A stretch of DNA of 64,000 nt from Candidatus Doudnabacteria bacterium RIFCSPHIGHO2_02_FULL_42_25 (GCA_001777665.1 MFEQ01000006.1:280654-344653); one strand, 5' to 3'; positions 46,928-54,654 are shown, counted from the first letter of the stretch. The notes: a model not told the origin generated them from the sequence alone. Made by a program: numbers and translations.

Positions 46928-47204
46928 GGGTACGTGGCGGAATCCCGGTAGCAGACGCTTCGCGTCGCTACGGGGCAGGCTGGAATATTTATCCCGTACT
47001 AAATTTTGCAAGTATGCTCGAGTGGTGGAACTGGCATACACGTACGCTTCAGGAGCGTATGACCGCAAGGTCGTGGGAGTTCAAATCTCCCCTCGAGCAC
47101 CAAAATCAATTTGATAACTCAGCAAAATTTTAGTACGGAGCGCGCACGCTTCAGGAGCGTGTGGGAGCAATCCCGTGAGAGTTCAAATCTCTCCGTACCC
47201 GCCA
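46928..47204 (+). pseudogene. Split tRNA-Leu (CAG) interrupted by a second tRNA-Leu
   Basis: The 5' part (46928-46958) begins GGGTACG TGGCGGAAT. The 3' part (about 47141-47204) has the anticodon loop TTCAGGA, a variable arm GGGAGCAATCCC, a T arm, and CGTACCC-G-CCA that pairs with the 5' end. They are separated by about 180 bp holding a hairpin (CCCGGTAGC...GCTACGGGG), an inverted repeat and a complete tRNA-Leu. The outer gene is probably dead. Confidence 0.75.
47016..47102 (+). tRNA. tRNA-Leu (anticodon CAG)
   Basis: Acceptor GCTCGAG/CTCGAGC, anticodon stem TACGC/GCGTA with loop TTCAGGA, long variable arm GACC-GCAA-GGTC, T arm and encoded CCA. It lies in the loop of an inverted repeat, CCGTACTAAATTTTGC (46994-47009) and GCAAAATTTTAGTACGG (47122-47138). 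Confidence 0.95.
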
Positions 47205-47443
47205 AAATAATACATTTACCCATCCCGGACTTGACCTGCCTGCCGGCAAGCAGGTCCGGGATCTTCTTTTTTTTGTGGGGTTTCCAGCATTTATATCGCA
47301 TCTGCGAGCGACTGCTTTATCGATAAAGCGTTAACCTGGGCAGTCGCGTGGCAGTCTAAAACCCAAGCCAACCATGAGTCAGATTGCTTCGTCGGTGCCT
47401 AAGCTAATCCCTTAAGGACAAAGCACCTCCTCGCAAATGCGGT
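47205..47443. repeat. Palindromes between the tRNA region and the IS
   Basis: CCCGGAC...GTCCGGGATC at 47221-47262, with inner CCTGCCTGCCGGCAAGCAGG followed by a T run (a likely terminator). GCGACTGC/GCAGTCGC at 47308-47347 encloses CTTTATCGATAAAG. No gene is evident. Confidence 0.6.
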
Positions 47444-48308
47444 GGGTTCTCCAACCCTGATGGAACAAGGATATAATTGCATTAGCAATATTAACCCTTG
47501 TAACCATGATCGCAGCATTAAACCAAATCCCCTCAGAAGCCAAGATTAAGAAACAATTAAGGCTAATCATCTTTGGTCAGAACGTTTCATGTCCCCATTG
47601 CCGGTCTAGAAGAATCATTGTTTTTGAGAAGCGATATCGTTGCAGAAGATGCCGGAAACGATTTAGCCTGTTGTCAGGTACCTGGCTTGCTGATATGAAA
47701 ATTTCCCTCAGAACAATGTATGCGCTACTCTGGTGTTGGACCCAAAGGATTCCGGTATTGCAAACAGAGAAACTCTGTCATCTCTCAGAAAAGGCAGTCA
47801 GACACTGGTTTAGGGTCTTTAGGCTCCATTTGCCCCAGGTAGAGGCCGTTCTAGAGGGGAAGGTCCAAATGGATGAAGCATACTTTAAGAATCTTTCTCT
47901 GATCATGGCCAAACAGGTTGGCAGCAAACACCTAGCCCATCAGATGATATTTAAAAACTCCGTAGACAAGACTGAAACAGCAAGATTCCTTTTCCATTGG
48001 GTCAAGCCTAACAGTAAACTGCAAACCGATGGCGGGGCGATGTACAAAAAGATTGACCAGTGGTGGCAAGTCAAGCATCGAGTTGATATTCATAAAAGAT
48101 TCGAATTTGGCTTAACCTCAGAGATCGAAGGGATGTTCGGGAACTTAAGAACATTTATCCGAAGAATGTATCACCACACCAGCCCTGAATACTTACCAGA
48201 GTACGTGAGTGAATTCTGCGTCAGATTTTCCTCACCGGAAATCTTTAGTTCACCCAATGATTACTTATCTAAAACATTAAAGCCTGTTCCAACACGGTAG
48301 GATTACCC
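47444..48308 (+). mobile_element. Complete IS1595-family insertion sequence (865 bp)
   Basis: 24-bp imperfect terminal inverted repeats begin GGGTTCTCCAACC (left) and GGGTAATCCTACC (right, inverted), both ending TGGAACA. An 8-bp target duplication AATGCGGT is at 47436-47443 and 48309-48316, the length expected for this family. It holds one transposase gene whose stop lies inside the right repeat. Perfect duplications suggest a recent insertion. Confidence 0.93.
47506..48300 (+). CDS. IS1595-family (ISXO2-like) transposase
   Basis: The 264-aa protein has an N-terminal zinc ribbon (CPHCRSRRIIVFEKRYRCRR, C) and the ISXO2-like DDE core: VQMDEAYF (first Asp), LQTDGGAMY (second Asp) and the Glu in GLTSEIEGMFGNLRTFIRRM. 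It appears intact. A TATAAT box near 47472 just inside the left end probably drives it. Confidence 0.93.
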   Translation: MIAALNQIPSEAKIKKQLRLIIFGQNVSCPHCRSRRIIVFEKRYRCRRCRKRFSLLSGTWLADMKISLRTMYALLWCWTQRIPVLQTEKLCHLSEKAVRHWFRVFRLHLPQVEAVLEGKVQMDEAYFKNLSLIMAKQVGSKHLAHQMIFKNSVDKTETARFLFHWVKPNSKLQTDGGAMYKKIDQWWQVKHRVDIHKRFEFGLTSEIEGMFGNLRTFIRRMYHHTSPEYLPEYVSEFCVRFSSPEIFSSPNDYLSKTLKPVPTR

Positions 48309-48320
48309 AATGCGGTCGTC

Positions 48321-48349
48321 TTGACAAAACCGCCAAAAAGGTGTATAAT
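48321..48349 (+). promoter_or_regulatory. Consensus sigma-70 promoter beside the IS
   Basis: TTGACA (48321-48326), 17-bp spacer, TATAAT (48344-48349). It starts 5 bp after the IS target duplication, so the insertion removed nothing of the promoter itself but all native upstream sequence. Confidence 0.9.
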
Positions 48350-48490
48350 TGTTGGTCAAAATAGAAAAACGAGCTTAGCAATTTGCGCATAAAATATTTA
48401 TGCTTAAGATGCTCAGCTTGTGGTGATCCATATGAGGTGGATACACAAGGGAGTCCTGGCTCAGGTAGAGCGATTACGGAGGAGATGGAA

Positions 48491-48814
48491 ATGGCATTGA
48501 AGCTCGACGAGATGAAAGCGTCTGCAACGAGTCAGTTCGAGAAACTCGTCCTCGAGAAATTCGAATTCATGTGCAACCATGTCTACGCAAGCAACATCAA
48601 GCACTACCTCGACGAGGTGAACGAGCTGATCAGGGCCGCCCGGAAGCTCCATGTGACCGAGTCATCGACGTTCGGTGACGATGAGATCAAGACGGCAGTC
48701 GATGACCTCGCGGCTTTGCGAACGTTGAAGATGAACGACGAGACGCGTGCCTATCTCACCCCGCTCTTCGAACTGCACGGTCTGGACAGCATCATCGCGC
48801 AGCCCAAGAAGTAG
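48491..48814 (+). CDS. GC-rich protein of unknown function
   Basis: The 107-aa product starts MALKLDEMKASATSQFEKLV and is mostly charged helix with no membrane segment. GGAGG lies 7 nt before ATG 48491; an in-frame ATG at 48485 is too close to it, and codons upstream of that lack composition bias. The leader from the promoter is about 135 nt and contains small hairpins. A GC-rich hairpin follows the stop. No family is recognised. Confidence 0.65.
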   Translation: MALKLDEMKASATSQFEKLVLEKFEFMCNHVYASNIKHYLDEVNELIRAARKLHVTESSTFGDDEIKTAVDDLAALRTLKMNDETRAYLTPLFELHGLDSIIAQPKK

Positions 48815-48821
48815 CTCGACG

Positions 48822-48848
48822 GGCGAGCGTGTCGCAGACACGCTCGCC
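48822..48848 (+). terminator. GC-rich hairpin, probable terminator
   Basis: GGCGAGCGTGTC/GACACGCTCGCC stem with GCA loop, followed by only a weak pyrimidine run. Confidence 0.65.
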
Positions 48849-48989
48849 TCCCCTTTCTCAAGTTTTCATTAAATTGCAGTTATGTTCATTGTTACGTGAT
48901 TCTTGTACATGACTTTAGTCCAATGAGCGCTTACATAGGCTCAGACGTTCTCAAAACCGGCTTTCTCTGCCACCTAAGGAGGGCTAGAG

Positions 48990-49256
48990 ATGAATTTAAT
49001 TCGACGTTTCGTGGAAGCCTTTCGGCTGACCCTGCTTCGTCTGGAATTGGCCCTACTCAAGTGGGATTGGACCGATTGCACGAATCGGATGATCGCGATC
49101 GGCAAGGCTATGGACGAGCTTTTTGAGGCCCGGCCCAAAGTTCCCGATTTTGACAAGCAGGTCACTTACCTTCGCGTGCAATATCATGCCACCGTTAGTC
49201 TCAGGAACGAGGCTGAAAAACGGATCAACGCAATCAAGCGCAACAATCCGCTTTAG
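48990..49256 (+). CDS. GC-rich helical protein of unknown function
   Basis: The 88-aa product (MNLIRRFVEAFRLTLLRLEL, ALLKWDWTDC...) begins with an amphipathic or hydrophobic helix and ends in charged helices. AAGGAGGG lies 7 nt before ATG. It precedes the beta-barrel-like gene by 39 bp on the same strand. No family is recognised. Confidence 0.6.
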   Translation: MNLIRRFVEAFRLTLLRLELALLKWDWTDCTNRMIAIGKAMDELFEARPKVPDFDKQVTYLRVQYHATVSLRNEAEKRINAIKRNNPL

Positions 49257-49295
49257 GGTTACCATTCAACCGCAACACTTTCAGGAGACTCGCAA

Positions 49296-50159
49296 ATGAC
49301 ACGCATTCTCTCCCTCATCGTCCTCCTTGTCCTCGGCTTCGCGTTCACGGTCTCGGCGCAGGAGCGCGTCACGATCACGCCGGTTCTCGAGTTCGGCAAC
49401 TACAGCCACAGCGTCGACACCAGCGAAGGAGCCTCCGGATACGCCAGCACCGTATCGAAGCACAGCACGGTGCAGAAAGGCTTCGAAGTCCGGATGATCG
49501 GCAACGCTCGCTGGTCGACGAAGCTCCGCTTCACCACTGGTGGTATCGACACCCCGAAGTACCGGCTGCAGTACAACGACGGTCGGGTCGACTCGTCCGG
49601 TTACTTCGAGAACACCACGAACGCACTGTTCGAGTTCAACGGAAGCAGCCGCGTTCTGGAAGCCATGGGCGAATACAGCCGCGGTCCGCTCACCTACCGA
49701 TTCGGTGTTGGGTATCGCTTGCTGGAAACCGAGGATGCCGGGACGATTTACGAGTTCTCTGGGTTCTCAGGGTTTAGCCGCGACGTTCGGAGCACAATCA
49801 GCGAAAGCTTCTTTGCGCCGAAGGTCGGCATCACTGCCAAGCATCGGTTCAACAAGCTCACTCCTCACGCGACAGTTGATCTCGCTCCGATGATCCGGCA
49901 TGCCGGCCACTACACTTACCGTAGCGAAGGGTATCCGGACTACGAAAAGACCGGATCGACTTGGTCGTCGCGCGGACTCGATGTGGACCTCGGTGCGAGC
50001 TACTCAGTCCACAAGTACGTCGCGGTTGGCGCCGGTTGGCGGTATTCACGGATCTACACGGAGCGAACGGACTACCTGTTCACGAATCCGTACGGGCCGT
50101 CATTCCCCAACAACGACACCTGGGGAGGCCCATACTTCTCAGTCCGACTCCAGAAGTAG
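49296..50159 (+). CDS. Secreted protein with outer-membrane beta-barrel-like pattern
   Basis: The 287-aa product has a signal peptide (MTRILSLIVLLVLGFAFTVS, cleaved after SAQ). The mature part shows many alternating polar/aromatic strands, for example VTITPVLEFGNYSH, LTYRFGVGYRLL, LDVDLGASYSVHKYVAVGAG, WRYSRIYTERTDYLF and the last strand PYFSVRLQK. This is the pattern of an outer-membrane barrel, odd for a genome that otherwise looks monoderm. GGAG lies 9 nt before ATG. Composition is GC-rich. Family not identified; horizontal origin is likely. Confidence 0.65.
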   Translation: MTRILSLIVLLVLGFAFTVSAQERVTITPVLEFGNYSHSVDTSEGASGYASTVSKHSTVQKGFEVRMIGNARWSTKLRFTTGGIDTPKYRLQYNDGRVDSSGYFENTTNALFEFNGSSRVLEAMGEYSRGPLTYRFGVGYRLLETEDAGTIYEFSGFSGFSRDVRSTISESFFAPKVGITAKHRFNKLTPHATVDLAPMIRHAGHYTYRSEGYPDYEKTGSTWSSRGLDVDLGASYSVHKYVAVGAGWRYSRIYTERTDYLFTNPYGPSFPNNDTWGGPYFSVRLQK

Positions 50160-50188
50160 TTCGGTTCATCTCGTTCAACGTTTCCCCG

Positions 50189-50228
50189 AGGCGGACGCGC
50201 GCAAGCGCTGTCCGCCTCTTCTTTTTTT
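50189..50228 (+). terminator. GC-rich terminator after the barrel-like gene
   Basis: GAGGCGGAC/GTCCGCCTC stem followed by TTCTTTTTTT. Nearly the same sequence terminates the next gene (51582). Confidence 0.9.
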
Positions 50229-50233
50229 AATTG

Positions 50234-50262
50234 TTGATTAAAGCTGCAAAAAATGCTATAAA
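50234..50262 (+). promoter_or_regulatory. Promoter of the 428-aa gene
   Basis: TTGATT (50234-50239), 17-bp spacer, TATAAA (50257-50262). Confidence 0.8.
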
Positions 50263-50290
50263 TTATAGTTCGTCAACAAGGAGGAAGACG

Positions 50291-51577
50291 ATGCATTGGT
50301 CACAGAAAAACGAAGACTCACACTTCGAGTACACCCAGAGCCTTCGCGATCAAGCACTGGGTCGAATCCTATGGGGTAAAATTCTGCTAGTGGCAGCAGC
50401 AGTATTTGTCGCAGTTCCATTCACAGTGGAGCGCGGCACCTGGGCCGCCGGAGTACTGGCTTTGATCCAGTTCGGGTTCATCTCCATCGGCTGGCGGCTG
50501 ATCTACTTCAACCGTGTGACATTGTTCGACCTTCGGGATCGGTTTTGTTCTCGTAAGCTTATTCCCGAATCCCGTAGGTTTCGCAGGCTCAATCCGAGGG
50601 TCCACATTTGGATCCCAAAGATGAAGATCTTCTGCAAAACCAACGACCTTCGGGAACTGGAACAGCGGTTTCTCGATTATCTTCACCGGGAGTTCCGACT
50701 CTTTCAGCATGAAGATCAACTCCATAAATGGGTGCCTATCAATAACCGACTTTGGGAAGATCTTGAAGTCGATCTCCGCACCCGCTTCTATCTCAAAGAG
50801 GAGACAATCGACGAAATCTTCGCGAAGTGGAAGACGAGTCCCCCTCAGCCAGCGCGACGGAAGCAGTTTGTCCAAAAACTTACTGCTGCCCTAGAACACA
50901 AACAGTTCACACTCCGCTTGCAACGGCCGAAAGTGAACTCTGACTCCGCTGGTGAGAAAGTTGCTCCTGCTGCACCTTTTGATCCTATAGTGTTCTATGA
51001 ACTGGAAGCGTCAAACGCCGTGAAGCCTGAAGCAATTGCACTTTACAAACGCGGACTAAATGAACCCGAACGAAGGAAAAAAATCCGGTTATTCAAACAG
51101 GCGACTTGGATTGAGCGCCAATCTGAAAAACAGGAACCAGTACCCCTACAGGCTGACGTTAACCAGTTTTCGGCAACACCTCGAGAAGTTGAAGTTTTGG
51201 ACCTCAGTGGTCTGATCGAGGAGCAGCTGTCGAAATTCATTCGCCCAGGTATCGATCCACGGATGGCAGTGGAAATCCTCATGGTCCTGGCTTCTCCAAG
51301 GCGTCGATTCAGGATCTGGGGTGATGAAACGGTCTTGGTTCGTCGGATTCGTCGACGTTATGAAATTACCACCGGAAAACCATTTGAGCTGAGTACTCTT
51401 CGCAACACACTCAACTGGTTATCTGGCATTGGCGTCGTGATTTCAGAACCGGCGAAGTCCAATACTGTCGTCTACCACATCCCACGAAACTCTTCGTCAG
51501 CCCGAACTGACGAAGCGAAAGAGCTGATTCGAACAGTGTCAAAACTGCGAGAACTTCTCATTTCTGGGAAATACTAA
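50291..51577 (+). CDS. Membrane-anchored protein of unknown function, possible winged-helix end
   Basis: The 428-aa product has two hydrophobic segments at about 28-70 (ILWGKILLVAAAVFVAVPFT; WAAGVLALIQFGFISIGWRL) and a long soluble part. Its last 130 residues (IDPRMAVEILMVLASPRRRF ... FELSTLRNTLNWLSGIGVVI) look like a winged-helix fold, which is inference. AAGGAGGA lies 7 nt before ATG. It has its own promoter and terminator. No family is recognised. Confidence 0.65.
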   Translation: MHWSQKNEDSHFEYTQSLRDQALGRILWGKILLVAAAVFVAVPFTVERGTWAAGVLALIQFGFISIGWRLIYFNRVTLFDLRDRFCSRKLIPESRRFRRLNPRVHIWIPKMKIFCKTNDLRELEQRFLDYLHREFRLFQHEDQLHKWVPINNRLWEDLEVDLRTRFYLKEETIDEIFAKWKTSPPQPARRKQFVQKLTAALEHKQFTLRLQRPKVNSDSAGEKVAPAAPFDPIVFYELEASNAVKPEAIALYKRGLNEPERRKKIRLFKQATWIERQSEKQEPVPLQADVNQFSATPREVEVLDLSGLIEEQLSKFIRPGIDPRMAVEILMVLASPRRRFRIWGDETVLVRRIRRRYEITTGKPFELSTLRNTLNWLSGIGVVISEPAKSNTVVYHIPRNSSSARTDEAKELIRTVSKLRELLISGKY

Positions 51578-51581
51578 ACTC

Positions 51582-51616
51582 AGGCGGACGCGCGCAAGCG
51601 TGTCCGCCTCTTTTCT
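51582..51616 (+). terminator. GC-rich terminator after the 428-aa gene
   Basis: AGGCGGAC/GTCCGCCT stem, loop GCGCGCAAGCGT, then TCTTTTCTTT; near-duplicate of the terminator at 50189. Confidence 0.88.
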
Positions 51617-51627
51617 TTATTTGCGGA

Positions 51628-51732
51628 AGCGAGGCACTTTGTAAAATTAGCTCTCGCAGGACGACGGTCCGAGAGCGCAGGCCAAAAATTCAGCAGAATT
51701 TTATGGCCGGTAATTTTACAACAGTGCCGAGC
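51628..51732 (+). repeat. 105-bp three-way-junction element, copy 2
   Basis: AGCGAGGCAC ... GTGCCGAGC, same architecture as copies 1 and 3. It lies between the GC-rich block and the RNase J promoter (6 bp away). Confidence 0.85.
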
Positions 51733-51737
51733 TGTTA

Positions 51738-51766
51738 TTGACAATTCGCGCGGCTGGGTGTATAAT
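51738..51766 (+). promoter_or_regulatory. Consensus promoter of the RNase J operon
   Basis: TTGACA (51738-51743), 17-bp spacer, TATAAT (51761-51766). The leader to the ATG is about 240 nt and contains a TACGAAA palindrome. Confidence 0.92.
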
Positions 51767-51892
51767 ATATCTACATTGAATTACTCTTGAAAAAGTAAAT
51801 AATCTAGTTAATACGATAAAGTTCGTATTTTTTGTGGATTTTCTTGTGTTAACTAGCGCTCAAGCCTTGGGTCAAGCCCTGCTTCGCGCTTG

Positions 51893-51972
51893 TCTACGAA
51901 GTACGAAAAGCTACGAAAATACGAAAAAGGTTAACCACTTCGTAATTTCGTAAAAAATTCGTACTTCGTAGA
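51893..51972. repeat. TACGAAA palindrome in the RNase J leader, empty copy
   Basis: TCTACGAAGTACGAAAAGCT and ACGAAAATACGAAAAA face TTCGTAATTTCGTAA and TTCGTACTTCGTAGA around a short loop. Confidence 0.85.
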
Positions 51973-52010
51973 TAAAATTTACCATTAGCATTAACACAAG
52001 AATAAATTTT

Positions 52011-53759
52011 ATGATTTTGCGTAAACAGCAAAACACCGCGGTTGCAACACGACCGCAAGAACAAAAAGCGACTCCGCCAGCTGGCGGAAAAGCGACTTTA
52101 AAGGTCATCCCTCTCGGAGGTATCGAAGAAGTCGGGGAAAACATGACAGTCCTAGAATATGGCGATGATATTCTCGTCATCGATATGGGACTTGGGTTCC
52201 CTGACGAAACCATGCCCGGGATCGACTACATCATTCCAAATACCAAATATTTGGAAGATAACAAAAAGCGCATCAAAGGAGTAATTATTACTCACGGTCA
52301 CTTGGACCACATAGGAGCCATTCCCTACATCATGCCGAAAATTGGCGATCCGCCAATCTACACCATGAAATTAACCGGTGAGCTGATTAAGAAGCGTTTG
52401 GAAGAATTCCATTTGCTCGGTCGCTCCCAGATTCATGAATTGAACAAAGACGATATTTTGACTTTGGGCAATTTCAGTATTCGATTTTTCCGAATCAACC
52501 ACAACATCCCTGATGGTGTGGGGCTGGCGATCAAAACTCCAGCAGGATTGCTGGTCTACGCTACTGACTGGAAATTCGATCACACACCAGTCGATGGTCG
52601 TCCATCAGAATTCGACAAACTAGCCAACTATGGCGGTGAGGGTGTGGCTCTGCTCATGTCAGATTCCACTAACGCCGAAAAGCCAGGCTATTCTATGTCT
52701 GAGAAAACTTTGGGAGAAACAATTGATCGGATTTTGCAAGATGCCAAAGGCCGTGTCATTTTCGCGACTTTCTCTACTCTGATTTCTCGTATCCAACAAG
52801 TTATCGATGCGGCTCACAAATCTAATCGCAAATTAGTAGTGACTGGACGCTCCATGGTCAACAACATCGAAATTTGTTTGGCTACAAATTACCTGACGCT
52901 ACCTGCTAAAGGTATGATTATAAAAATGGAACAAGCCAAAAAGCTTCCAGATAATCAAGTCGTCATTCTCACCACGGGTTCTCAAGGTGAAGAAGCAGCA
53001 GCCCTGGCTCGTATCGCGCGCAACGAGCACAAAACCATCCAGGTCAAAAAGGGAGATACTTGTGTAGTCTCAGCGAACCCAATTCCAGGGAACGAACGAT
53101 CGGTTTCTTCCGTGCTTTCCAACCTGGCACGTCTGGGTGCTCGAGTTATCTATAATAAAAATCTAGACATTCACACTTCTGGACACGCTTATCAAGAAGA
53201 TTTGAAGCTGATGATTGCTTTGACCAAACCCAAATTCTTCATGCCGATTCACGGCGAGCATCACATGTTAGTGGCGCACGCCAATATCGCTTCGTCCGTC
53301 GGGATTCCCGATGATAACATCTTTACTCTGGACAATGGTCAGATGTTGGAACTAAGCACCACTGGAGTCCAGGTTCTGGAAGCCAAAATTCCAACTGGTT
53401 ATGTTTTCGTCGATGGCCTGGGTGTTGGTGACGTCGGTGAAGTCGTCCTTCGCGACCGCCAAGTCATGGCCCAAGACGGCATGTTCGTCATCATTATGAA
53501 AATTGAACGCAACACCGGTAAAATTTCAGGACAACCTGACATTATCTCTCGCGGCTTTATCTATATGAAAGGATCAGAAGATCTGCTCAAAGAAGTAAAG
53601 CATGAAGTCAGAAAAGTTGTCGAAAGCAAAGGCAATGGCAAAGTCAAAGAACCCAACTGGGCCTATATCCGTTCCGAGGTTCGCGACCAAATCGGCGAAT
53701 TTCTCTTCCAACGAACCGAACGCCGCCCAATGGTTTTGCCAGTAGTCATCGAGGTCTAA
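52011..53759 (+). CDS. rnj: Ribonuclease J
   Basis: The 582-aa metallo-beta-lactamase-fold RNase matures and degrades mRNA. Seen are LKVIPLGGIEEVGENMTVLE, the metal site THGHLDH (His95, His97, Asp99, His100), SDSTNAEKPG, the beta-CASP region with TGRSMVNN and TTGSQGE, HTSGHAYQEDL, and the C-terminal domain ending in VLPVVIEV. The N-terminal extension holds PPAGG from the 16-bp palindrome (52073-52088). The next gene starts 1 bp after its stop. Confidence 0.96.
   Translation: MILRKQQNTAVATRPQEQKATPPAGGKATLKVIPLGGIEEVGENMTVLEYGDDILVIDMGLGFPDETMPGIDYIIPNTKYLEDNKKRIKGVIITHGHLDHIGAIPYIMPKIGDPPIYTMKLTGELIKKRLEEFHLLGRSQIHELNKDDILTLGNFSIRFFRINHNIPDGVGLAIKTPAGLLVYATDWKFDHTPVDGRPSEFDKLANYGGEGVALLMSDSTNAEKPGYSMSEKTLGETIDRILQDAKGRVIFATFSTLISRIQQVIDAAHKSNRKLVVTGRSMVNNIEICLATNYLTLPAKGMIIKMEQAKKLPDNQVVILTTGSQGEEAAALARIARNEHKTIQVKKGDTCVVSANPIPGNERSVSSVLSNLARLGARVIYNKNLDIHTSGHAYQEDLKLMIALTKPKFFMPIHGEHHMLVAHANIASSVGIPDDNIFTLDNGQMLELSTTGVQVLEAKIPTGYVFVDGLGVGDVGEVVLRDRQVMAQDGMFVIIMKIERNTGKISGQPDIISRGFIYMKGSEDLLKEVKHEVRKVVESKGNGKVKEPNWAYIRSEVRDQIGEFLFQRTERRPMVLPVVIEV
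52073..52088. repeat. 16-bp PPAGG palindrome, copy 3
   Basis: Exact TCCGCCAGCTGGCGGA near the N-terminus of RNase J, read PPAGG. Confidence 0.9.
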
Positions 53760-53760
53760 T

Positions 53761-54069
53761 ATGGAAGAACGAGACCGCCAAAGAGCTTTGGCAGAAATTG
53801 CTTCAGCCATCCGTCAGGAATTAGACAGTATACAAAGTGGTGAAGAATTTCCAGGTACAAAAGCGTTTGAGTACATGCAAATCTTGCTTGATCTTATAGC
53901 TGACGAGACTGTTGCTCCACAAATTCCTAACATCAAGAAAAGCTTGGATGAAAGATTAAAAGAATTACAAGACGATTATAGTAAAGCTAGTCCTGAAGAG
54001 CGCTCAAAAATTGTTGAGAATATAAAAAAAGATCTTGAATCGTTCCTCAAACGATTCGAGTCAAGATAA
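53761..54069 (+). CDS. Helical protein co-transcribed with RNase J
   Basis: The 102-aa product is all-helical and charged (RQRALAEIASAIRQELDSIQ, SKIVENIKKDLESFLKRFE), soluble, and of no family I recognise. It starts 1 bp after rnj and is followed by a terminator, so it belongs to the same transcript. Confidence 0.75.
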   Translation: MEERDRQRALAEIASAIRQELDSIQSGEEFPGTKAFEYMQILLDLIADETVAPQIPNIKKSLDERLKELQDDYSKASPEERSKIVENIKKDLESFLKRFESR

Positions 54070-54078
54070 TACAAACTA

Positions 54079-54107
54079 AAATCCCGGATCATTCCGGGGT
54101 TTTTATT
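54079..54107 (+). terminator. Terminator of the RNase J operon
   Basis: ATCCCGGA/TCCGGGGT stem followed by TTTTTATTT; it is built from a CCCGG-type palindrome. Confidence 0.85.
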
Positions 54108-54117
54108 TCCGAAAAAA

Positions 54118-54144
54118 GAGCCGCGAGTCATAATTTACTCGGGC
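54118..54144 (-). terminator. Terminator of the GC-rich 126-aa gene
   Basis: CCGAGT/ACTCG stem then CTCTTTTTTC on the minus strand. Confidence 0.7.
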
Positions 54145-54525
54145 TTAAGTTCTGGCGAGGACTTTTTCGTTCAGTCTCGTAAGATCGGCCTGGCATTGCG
54201 CTTCGTCCCGCGGAGGAACCGGAGGCAAACCGCACAAAGCCAAAACTTTTGTTAGATCGATCACCGTCAGACTTTCCTTATGAGAAACTACCTTCCAGTT
54301 AATCCACTCGGTACCGCTGTCATCAGTAGTATGCTGGGATCCGAAAAGGAAGTCTGCCAGGACATGAGCCTGGAAGAAGGTTCCATAAAACGGTCCTCTC
54401 AACTGACGACTTTCACCGAGTTTGCGAGGATCGATGATGTCCCAAAAATCCGGGACTTCATACGTTTTTGTTTCAGGAAGAGCGGTCGAAGACAAGATAG
54501 CGAATGCCGCTTCGGTCTCGATCAT
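54145..54525 (-). CDS. GC-rich protein of unknown function
   Basis: The 126-aa product (MIETEAAFAILSSTALPETK...) is soluble and acidic-to-neutral without visible motifs. AAAGGAG lies 7 nt before ATG 54525; the frame extends nine codons further but without a ribosome-binding site. The promoter TTGACT-17-TAATAT is at 54543-54571. It is a self-contained single-gene unit on the strand opposite to its neighbours. Confidence 0.6.
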   Translation of the reverse strand: MIETEAAFAILSSTALPETKTYEVPDFWDIIDPRKLGESRQLRGPFYGTFFQAHVLADFLFGSQHTTDDSGTEWINWKVVSHKESLTVIDLTKVLALCGLPPVPPRDEAQCQADLTRLNEKVLART

Positions 54526-54542
54526 GTTCACTCCTTTTTCTG

Positions 54543-54571
54543 ATATTACCATTTGAAAACTTCTCAGTCAA
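54543..54571 (-). promoter_or_regulatory. Promoter of the 126-aa gene
   Basis: On the minus strand TTGACT (54566-54571), 17-bp spacer, TAATAT (54543-54548). Confidence 0.78.
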
Positions 54572-54588
54572 CGCTGCCTATAAGAAAT

Positions 54589-54648
54589 GGATCCCGGATC
54601 GCCCTTCACCTTAGGAGTATTCTAAAGAACGTAGCGTCCGGGATGGGT
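54589..54648. repeat. CCCGG-type palindrome upstream of trpS
   Basis: GGATCCCGGA faces TCCGGGATGGG across about 40 bp. Confidence 0.7.
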
Positions 54649-54654
54649 TATTGC

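Noticed and set aside
46959..47140. Group I intron in a tRNA-Leu gene
   Set aside because: The insert is only about 180 bp, consists of a hairpin, an inverted repeat and a full tRNA, and sits before the anticodon rather than within the anticodon loop.
47130..47204. A separate complete tRNA at the end of the tRNA-Leu region
   Set aside because: Only the anticodon, variable and T arms plus one acceptor strand are present; the pairing acceptor strand lies at 46928.
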